A stretch of DNA of 64,000 nucleotides. It comes from Heliopora coerulea. Lineage: Eukaryota; Cnidaria; Anthozoa; Scleralcyonacea; Helioporidae. Position 1 is the first letter of the stretch; each line of letters opens with the position of its first letter. The notes beneath the pieces were generated by a model. The model saw nothing but the letters and a program-made list of their open reading frames with translations, was not told the origin of the DNA and did not search any database. Shown one piece after another: positions 51,101 to 61,600 of the stretch. The stretch spans positions 3,233,501 through 3,297,500 of the forward strand of contig JASJOG010000012.1 in the NCBI GenBank assembly GCA_030142905.1. Direction: 5' to 3'. Position numbers and translations under genes: made by a program.

Positions 51101-54100
51101 TTTTCCACTAGTTATCATAGGCTGTTAAAATTTTCATCTAAGCAAAACTATAGGAGCACTATATCTAGTGAAAGTAAATTTTCAAGCGTCAGAATCATAT
51201 AATTTAAGACCCAACGGAGACCAGTAGAGAAAAATGTAGCTTTACGCCAGATTTTTTTTCTAATTGGTTTACGGATCTGCCGACTGTAAAAATCACGAAA
51301 GTGGGAAAAAAAAAAAATTCCGAGAATGAGTAAGAAAAAGTCGAAATTTCGAAAATGGACTGCAAGGAGTCCAAACGACGTTAGTTCTGTGGCTCTAACA
51401 CGAAGTACCACTATAGATGGCTCTTGGTACCGTTGGTTCATATATCGAATCGGGCTCGTGGCGGCTAATAACACGGCAATGTTTCTCGAAGTAGAATTTG
51501 AATGCTTGGAGGACAACAACATTAATTTCAAAGTTAAATTCAGTTAAAGCCAAATTATAAAAAAAAGATGGTATAGAAGGCAGAATTTATAAATTGTACC
51601 ACATGAAATTTAATACTCGGGTTTTTTTCTCTTCTTCTTACCGACCTACCTACCTTCTTTATTTTTTTTTAAAAAAAAAGATTCCTAAACCAATTAAGAA
51701 AAGAAAGTCTGGCCTTAGGGCCTCCTTTAATCCGCGACTCTGCAAATCTAGTGGTTTGCTCAGTTAACTAAGCTACAAAGGTCGTTACTAAGATTACGAG
51801 TTTTGTATTTATAATAGTGGTAATTGTAATGAAGTGAAATATATATTCCAGGAATATTGGGCATTTCCACTCGATCAAATGAAATGGAGTTGATACTAAG
51901 TGAAAGTAAATTCTTGAAAGTCGGAATCACTCATCATCGGATCCACCTGGGAGCTACACCAAAATGCAACTCTATAAAATGTATGACTGTCAAACTCGAA
52001 AATTTACTTTCGGTTAAAAAACCATCTTGATTAATACAGATTCCATGTTGTTGTGATCAAGTGTAAGTGCCCTAATACTCCTTGAAAAATTGAGGGAGAC
52101 ACCTTCGTTTATATCTTGTAACTGTACTTCACTGACCGTCTCGGGAGTTTCTGGTCCGTTTGGCATCACCGATCCGGGATTTTTGATAATAAGAGATGTT
52201 GCAAAAGCCCTCGGTAAGTCGGCAGCCTTGATCGGTGTATCGGAAGGGCTGGAAGGGATAGTCGTGGATAGATCTTTCACAGGAAGAACTGGACTAGAGC
52301 CCGTAAAGAAGCGTGGTTTGTTGTCCGCATTTTTCTCTTCGCTTAAGTCCGTCGGACTCGGTGGAAAAGCATGAACTACGCTTTTTGATTTCGGACGAAT
52401 ACTAAAAGGAAAATGGTCAAACGAAAGAAGTTTGTCTAGTTTTCTTCCGTTTAAACAATCATGGATAAAATTACGAGGATAATAAGGACGCAACCAGACG
52501 GGCGGGGGAGAGGCAATTTTCCCTACTGGTTGGAAACATACCCAGTTTCTGCAAAATGTTGAATTTTTTTTTCCTCCAAGGAATTTCTAACTTTTAGGCT
52601 ATATTTGTTTTGCGACCCTGAATAGAGTAATTCTTTCACTATTTCCTCCCCCCCCCAACCACCTGTTAGCGAAAAAGAAACATCCTCTCATTTCATGGTC
52701 GAAACCTGACGACATATATTTTTGAAAACAGTGGGAAAGACGGGAGATTTATGACAGAGGATTGTGTGCAGCAAAAATATCGAAAACCTAACCCATTCGA
52801 AAAGTTATTTTGCTGGCCTCAGACTGACATTTAATGAAAAATCTGAGAAGAGACTTGCCATTACAAACCGATTTACAACTTAGGGATCGGAGTAGACTTA
52901 GCAGAAGAGAGAGGGTTAGGGTTAGGGTTTGAGTTTGGGTTAAGATTAGTAACAAAATTGTCACATCGTCGCCTAGTGTCACTCAAAGGCTATCGAAATA
53001 ATATTTTCCTTACCGAATCAAGACTTCCGTTTTGTATTACAATATTTTGCGTACCCAGAATGCCACGGTAAAAATTCGTCTTCTTGAAGCGAACGTAAAA
53101 AAAATCACCCTCCAGAAGATTAACGGGTCATCTCTCATTCAGGGCGTTACTGTTTTATTTACCTCCTATTTTCGCAATCCAGGTTCCACCCCTGGTTAGC
53201 AAGTATTCTAACTTACGGTTTTCGAAAAGTTCTTTCGTTCAGGGAAAGATGCCTTCTGGTAATAATCTGACTTTTCTTCTTTTTTCTCTAAAATGAACAA
53301 GCAGTATGTCAATGGAGGGAGACATGAGTAAAAATTTTGGGAAATCGAAAAAACGTACTGGATTACTAGACATAAGTAAAAGTTTTCGGAAATAGATAAA
53401 ACATAATGGGTTATAAAAAGATAAGATTGCATTGGTCTAAAATTAATAGCGAAACTATTGATCAAAATTGGGCGCTGAATACTCAAGATGATTTTAGTGC
53501 AGTTTTCTTCGACACTAAAAAATAGTTTTGCCTACACGTGGACTAAACAATGTCTAACTCGGATTGACCTAAAAAGATTCGGTTCGAACCAGCACGTGTT
53601 TCAGTCAGATCGAGCCCAGAACGATCTAACTCACTCAAATCACTAGACGAGTCGAGGTCTTCTTAACACTTTACTTGACCAATATTTTAAAATATGCTCA
53701 TGCTATGATATTTTCATAGATTATCTTTATTACAATCATTATCTCTGTATAACACATTATCCATGTTCTATACTTGTCTTTAGGACTCCATGTCAGGTCA
53801 AAACCGACTTAAGATATGGAGAACTTCTGATTTTCTCCTCATTTCCATATCCCTACCATCTCTATCTATCTATCCCTTATTATTATTATTGAGGAAAGTC
53901 AGCTCATACGAGCCAATGAGGTCGTTTAGCCCAAATTGCCATATTATGCCAAAGTGGGCACATGTCCCATACATAATAATATTATTATTAATATTATAAT
54001 TATTATTATTTTTATTATTATTATCATCATCATCATTATCATTATTATTGCTGTTGTTCTTTTCGTGTTCTTCGATGGGCACTTGTATTCAGCCATCGTT

Positions 54101-55657
54101 TGAGATTCCCGCCCTAGTTCAACCTCACACTTGACAATATGTTCGTACACAGACGACTCGTATTCTTCTTTGCACATTATTTGACCAATATTTCAAACTA
54201 TGTTCATCCTGTCATATTTTTCATAGGTTACCATTATTACCGCTATCATTATCATTATTATTATTGTTATTATTATTATTATTACTATTACTATTACTAT
54301 TACCATGATTATTATTTTTATTATAATATTATTTTTATTATATTATACTTATTATTGTTGTGTTGTTGTATTGTTGTTGTGCTTGTTGTTGTTGGTTTTG
54401 TTGCGGTTTCGTGTTCTCTGATGAGCCCTTGTATTTCATCCATCCTCAGAGATTCCCGCACGGTTCAACGACTTCACATTTGAAAATATGTTTGCACACA
54501 GACGTGTCGTGGTCTTCTTTACATACTACTTAACCAATATTTTAAAATATGTTCATTTCATCATACTTTTGATTTGAATTCTTTCACCCTTCGAATTTTG
54601 ACTTAAGCTCTCATCGTTATTCTTCACCTGGAATTTCCACCTCGTATTTCATAGGTGAACATGTTTGTACACATCAGGTTTGATAAGGTACTTTATTATA
54701 CATTCAAACTTCATTTTTGTTTCTTATTGGTCGACATTCACCAGTTAATTCTCAATGTCCGGAAGCCTCGACATCATTTCCGCCGAATATCGTGAATTAT
54801 TCAACAGTGCTATCTAAAAACAACATTATTGGACGCTGATGACGTAACCACCTCAAGGCCGCAAAAATTATAAAATAGCAAAATTGGTTGGCAGAAAACA
54901 CTCGGCTACGCCTCGTGTTTCCACTAGGCATTTTCCCGGTTGAAATTACCTCATTCATGTTCCTATTACAGCACAGAGACACTCAAGCAACATTCTATTG
55001 GTTAAATAGTAAGAACTTCGTGTCTTCTTCGATAACAACGTTATATCGTAGGCCATTTGTTCCCCTGCCAATTGAGCGTCTTGTGCTTGCTAGGGTTTCC
55101 CGGTCAACAAATAAGGCAAACAAATCAAATTAAATCACAATTTAGTATTGTTAATTCCGATGTAGCAGATTTAGGGCTCATTTGTTCTTTGTGTGAGTTT
55201 AGGGAAAAGACCGTTGTTCAATGAGGTTTCCCCCTTGATGTTCCCCTTTCTCCACACTTAGTTCTCTCGTTATAACAAACAACGTAACAAGAAACGTACT
55301 AGTTTCTCTGTTTCCTCATCGGATTTTTCTAAAAGATTCTCCATCGATCTTGCTCTCATCATCCCCGGAGGATAACGCTCGTAATTTTCGGATTTGAAAG
55401 CATTTCGCAAAGAGGTAAGCAGTCGTCCTCTCGACTGGCCCGTGACCACATTCTAAACAATTTTGACAGAAAAAGAAATGCTAACCGATGGATTCGTATC
55501 ACAAACTATCGTGTGATTACACCATGTTGAACGGCAGCAACAGTGGAAACACTTTCACTGGTGGTTCAGTCAGTGAGGTCACTCCTCTCATCTTCTCTTA
55601 CAATGCCGTACGAATTGCTTTCTGGCCGCAAAAGCAATGGCAAATGTTTACATATCA

Positions 55658-55699
<42 letters not shown>

Positions 55700-58600
55700 T
55701 AATATTATTATTAACATATAGTGGCTTCCGCCATTCCATCTTAATAATGATATTCCCCACCACCACCACGGGGTGCTGGTGGCACAGTGGTAGTGCATGT
55801 GTCTCTCACCACTGTGACTTGGCTTCGATTCCAGCTCCGTGCAGTTATCTGATTAAAGTTACCTTGATCACATGTGAGAAGAATGTTGTCCAGTTTGTGT
55901 CTACCAAGCATCGCAGGTTTTCTCCGTGTACTCCGGTTTCCTCCTGTAGTAACACTGGACTCGTGAGGGGTGGCCTTTACTGGACCTCTAGGAAGAACAG
56001 CTTAGGTAGCTGATAGGGTTATCCAGTATAAATAAAGGTGCTTTACCTTTACTTTGCTTCGGTCGCACATATGGCGAACTTGCACTTTAGCTCACCATCT
56101 GAGTCTTGGTAGCTCAATGATTGGAGCGTCTCACCGGTCATCAGAAGGTTGTGGGTTCGATCCCCGTCTGGGGCTCAGAAATCGTTTTTCTGAGGACAGA
56201 GCTTGACGAACGTTCATCTAACATTTTAAGATATTTCCAAGCTCCCACATTTCTAACATATATAACCGTAATGTGTGTCCGGCAGATGCCTGAGTGGCTG
56301 GATTTGCAGTACTTACGTCACCATGACTACGAGCACGGTGCGAACCAGTGAAGTAAGCAACCTTCTCTTAGTCATCTGAGTCCGTACAGCTCAATGGCTA
56401 GAGCACCTCACCGGCGAACAGAAGGTAAAGGTAAAGTAACTTTATTTATCCAGACAATGATAGAAATATGGGATGCTGGGTAGGCAGCATAAAACAGCAC
56501 AAAAAGTTAAAAGGTAGGTAAACTGCCGAACTTATGAAGAAGATTTCTAAAGTTTCGAGCTATGGTTCTCCGTCAGCGAGTGAAACGAACGAGTTCAATG
56601 ACGAAGGGTCATAGCTCGAAACGTTAGAAATCTTCGTCATAAATTCGGCAGTCTACCAACCTTTTAACTTATGAGCTAACTTTGTTTATACTGGATAACC
56701 CTGTCAGCTACCTAAGTTGTTCTCCCTAGAGGTCCAGTAAGGGCCACTCCTCACGGGTCCAGTGTTACTACAGGAGGAAACCGGAGTATCTGGGGAAAAC
56801 CTTCGATGCTTGGTAGAGTCAAACTGGACAACACTCTTCTCAGATGTGACCAAGGTAACTTTAATCAGATAACTGCACAGAGCCGGAATCGAACCCCAGT
56901 CACAGTGGTGAGAGACACGTGCACTACTACTGTGCCACCAGCATTCCCCTCACCCCCATGGTTACGGCTTGAGTTTCCATCAGGGTGTCTGTCACGTTTC
57001 TAAGTCTGTAGCTTGACAAGCACGCGCGTTTTTGACTGGCGAACACTAACCTACCACATGCCGTACATCTGCACATCACAGTTAAGTGAATCGTTGACAT
57101 ACCAAGACTCGCAGACAAAGCCAGAACACACATCATCACGACTGCGAAACGCAACCTTTGCCTTTCCATCTGCATGGCTTCGTGTAACCCAAACAATGAA
57201 AAGACCTCAATGGTGACCAGAGGACTACGGGCATGACTTCCCCCAGGGTCTTAGAAAACTTTCGTGATATTATAGACTGAAAAGCAAGAGCAAGCAGGGG
57301 AGTGGAAAGGCGACAATTTGACCAAGTGAAACTAACATTGTCCTAATCAGAGTTTAGAAAAAACGTATGATACATCCATCTTGCCTGACTTGCTGAACAA
57401 ATTCATTTACACTGACTTTGTTGATTTAACACGTCTCCAGCGTAAATATACTTCTAAAATTCGTTAAGAATTCATGAGGAAAATACAGAGGAAAATACAG
57501 AGGAAAATACAAAGGAAAATATAACCATGTCAAGACTTTTTATGTGATAAAGACACATGTGATTTTTTATGTGAAGAAGTTAATTTTTTCGGATTGGTAA
57601 TCGTAAATTTCAAAACTTTCCAGGCGAATTAGCGTATTAAGAGGTTCATTTTATAAGACCTTTAAAAAACTTGCAGTACGGGTACATGCTTTATCGGATT
57701 CAAAACACTCGGGCATCGCCTCGTGTTTTAAACCCGATGAAGCATCCCTGCTCGGTTTTTAAATGTTACCTGAAATTTGTTTAACACTATTACGAGTAGG
57801 TAGACATTGAAATCTCATAGAATTACATAAGTCCTACGTAATTTACACCACATAAAGCGCATCAAACATATTCGTTTAGTTTAAGCGACAAACTCTAACT
57901 CCTTCATTTTCTCAATTTAAATCAGCACGAGAAATGTGGACGAAAACGCTGCAGCATGTACAGTATACATGTATATTTAAATTCTAAGTAAGCCATTGGT
58001 AAGAAGATTTGGACGTTCAGGCCTTGAGTACGACCAAATATAAACATTTCACTTCGTTTATCCCAGTTACTTTATCAAACGAAAGTTGCCGATATCGGTG
58101 CATATGATTTACTTTGAAAGTTATCATTGTTGCTTTAGCAAGCAGTGACTGTAATTAAGACATCTTGGTCCAACCAGTAGTAGCCAAACTAGAATCGAAC
58201 GGTAGTAACTTCAGGGAATTCACTATCAGGATTATACGTATAAACAATGAAAACATCAAAGTGAAGTTATCAATCAAAACGAAAACTACAATTAATTTCA
58301 CTTATAAGTACTAAAGCCAAAGAATCCTTCAACCGATTAAAAAGTCTTCCACAAATAAAACCAAAAACTGTTTTAAATGTACAGTAAGATATGATGAATA
58401 TACGATTAACACATTAGACGCAATGGAACCTCGTCGCCACCAAATATGCACAAGCGAGATGACCAAGGTGGTCGAAGTCTCACTTGTTAGAAGAACGGTT
58501 TCTTAAACTTTGGCAGCACAATTAATCGTTTCGTTTATTCATTAGTTCAGTTATTTTTGGTTAAAATTACCTCAGTAGTATTAGGTGTCAACATCTCTTG

Positions 58601-61600
58601 ACTTTTCTTTGAAAGAGTGGAAACAAGATCTTCAAACAATAGTCTCCGTGTCCTTTCCTGAAAAAGAAAGTGAAAATTAATTAGATAATCGTGGCTTTTC
58701 CAACAAACAAGAGACTCAGAAAGGTAAACAAAATGTTGCGAAGGATGAAGGTAAATCCTTCATTCCTACCTGAATAAATATCAGTGCCCAGCAAAAAATA
58801 CGAAATAGAGCCATAAAGAAATAAGATGGTTTTATCTGACGTTTCGTTGTCAACTTAACATCTTCAGAGATTATATTACATCATGAGGGCATATAATATA
58901 TGTTTACAAGCAGAATACTAATTAAGACGACTGACCAATCAGGAGAAGAAAACTAAATATAGGTTGTAGTGGATAAAGAAGCGACATGACGTAAACGATA
59001 AAGTGACGAGAAGGAATTATGAAAACAGGTAAAACAGGTGTAGAGTCGATGTTGGCGTTAAGAGTCGATTTCAGTTTCTTAATTAATAAAGTCTTTCGCA
59101 ACCAAAGTTCGGATTCAAATAATGTCGACGAAATAATTGATTGGTCCGTCGTCTTAATTAGAACTCTGCTTGTAAACATATATTATATGCCCTCATGATT
59201 TAATACTATAATCTCAGAAGATGTTGTTAAGTTGACGACGAAACGTCATATTAAACTCTCTTATGTCTTTATGGCTCTACTGAGTGTTTGTTGCTGGGCA
59301 CTGATATTTATTACAAGATTAGGTTTTTCGCCTGGGAATCTCTTGTGAACCTACCAGCATGTTCATAATTCCCGACGTTTCTACCTGCCAGCTTCTCTTC
59401 ATCCTTGCCTGCCTTTTTCTTTACCCTCCTTCCTTCTTCCCTCCTTTGCAGAAATTCTACCCGCATGCCTTCCCTTCCCTTCCGTCCTCCATTACTCTAT
59501 CCAAACTTTCTCCACCCCCTTCCTCTGCATTTCCAACTTTTTGTGTTTCGAATCCCTTTCCATCCAAACCCACTGTCGTCTCTTTTCTCTTCCCTCTCCG
59601 CTTCTTTCCTCCTTTAATTAACCACTTCCACAGTAACACCTGCTGGTCTATCGGCTCATTTCGCTACACGTTTATCCCCTCCCAGTATCTATTTCCTACG
59701 AAATTTGCAACTCATTTACCATTAACGTAGAGAATTGTTTCGCTTTGAAGGCAGCCAATTCAGCATTTAATAATTTTGTTAAAAGAAAATCACGCAATAG
59801 AGGGTCATTCTAAACGGAAAGAAAGAAAACCAGAAGCAACTTTGTTTAGTTTTTAAGTTATTAATTGGGGCGCATTATCGTAACAACAACAAGGAATTAC
59901 TACTAGAAACTGGCAAGTTCTAACTTCAAAACAAGCCAGAACATTATTGCGAACAGAAATGTTTTAAGTGGCGTGTTAATTGCTGTTGTACCACCAAAAT
60001 TCAGTTAGTTTCATAAAAAGTCTCTGCGGTAGCACTATCGTATATGGATTTTATAAGAAAATTTATAAAACTCATTTATAATTTACGAAGAAAATACAAA
60101 GGAAAACCATGACCGTGTCGTGTCTTTAAATGTGATTAAAAACACGCTTACTTTTCTTAAATTTTTTAGGCTTAAAAAACATTGATTTTCAAACTTTCTT
60201 CACAAATTAGCGTGCTAAGGGGTTTGTTTTATAAGTCATTTAAAAAACTCGCAGTTCATACTTTATCACGTCTAAAACGCTCAGCTAGGCCTCGTATTTT
60301 AAATCCCAACGAAGCATTCCTGTTTGGTTTTCACACATTACATATTAGAAAAGATAGAACTTCATTAACGTACGTAATAAACTTTTCCTGAATCGCCGTA
60401 AGCGTTGATATTGCAAGATTTATTATTGTAATTGCTACTGTTGTTATCAATATAATAATATACGTGACAAAATGTCTCTATTCTGATTGCTAAAGAGCAG
60501 TGCAATTTCAAGGTAACACAGTGCAGAAAAAGGTAACACTGTAATTTGCATTAAATTACCCACTTTTTGGCGCTCTGCTACTTTTTTCATGTACATTATT
60601 AATTGGTAATAGCATGATTTCTCGTGCAAATAGCACACAAATAGCACTCATCCTTCGGACAGCTATTTTTTGTCTGAAAAACTCACTTGTGCGTGTTTTT
60701 TCCGACTTGCACTCTAAACCATGCTATTACCTATACTTATTAGTATAGAAAACAGCATGGTTTCTCGTGCAATTTGGAAAAAAGCCAGCACGAGTGAGTT
60801 TTTCAAACACCAACAATGAGTCTGAAGGACAAGTTGAATGGATGAGTTGAGAAACTCTCAAGTGCGTGTTTTTCTAAATTGCAGGAGAAACCATGCTAAT
60901 ATCAATAAAGAATATACTTGTAAAAACTAATACAGAGCCAGAGATAATTCATTGCACAAAAAAGGTAATTGATTGTAAATCACTGTCACCCTTTTTCTGC
61001 AATTTGTTATCTTGAATTGCACCAAATGCATCAAAAATTTTCTTCAGCTGTTTTGGTATGTAAAACGAGACCACGTTGTTCCAATTTCACATTGATTTCA
61101 TCGTTTTAAACCTCTTCAAACCAAGACTATCAGCTTCAAAACTTTTGAACGCTATGTTTAACCCTACCTTGTAGAAGACAGCCGGATTTGGTAAACTGGG
61201 ACCGAACTCGGGAACATCCTCCTTAGCAGTAACGGTAATCTACAAAATTGCGGAGCGAAAACTCTTGATGGATTCTATGCATTTGAAATTGTTTTACCTT
61301 TGGAAAATTTCATGAAGATGTGATTCATATTAAAAAAAAAACCTAATAAATAATAAACAAACTCAGAAACAAACAAATAAACATACAGATGAATGGAAAG
61401 ATAGAATAATAAACAAAGAAAGATAAAAAAAGGAAAGAAGCACGTTTATAAAATAGTTAGTGAAATAACTAAAACCTTATATCTTGTATTCTTTGAGTAG
61501 GCGTCCTCAACTTGGACAACAATAAATATATGGAGGAAGCTGGAACGAACAGATGATGGACAAAATGGTGTGTTTTCGTCCTATTCGAAACAAACAAAAA

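Noticed and set aside
51326..51547. 73-codon plus-strand frame
   Set aside because: No domain, opposite strand to the host gene, no splice or start support.
52911..52929. Telomere-like GGTTAGGGTTAGGG
   Set aside because: Only about three units inside an intron; not a telomere.
53545..53670. Acidic Ser-rich open stretch on the minus strand as the missing RapGAP exon
   Set aside because: The available acceptors give phase 1, whereas a phase 0 start is required.
59359..59730. 123-codon Pro/Phe/Ser-rich plus-strand frame
   Set aside because: Pyrimidine-rich intronic sequence overlapping a RapGAP exon on the other strand.
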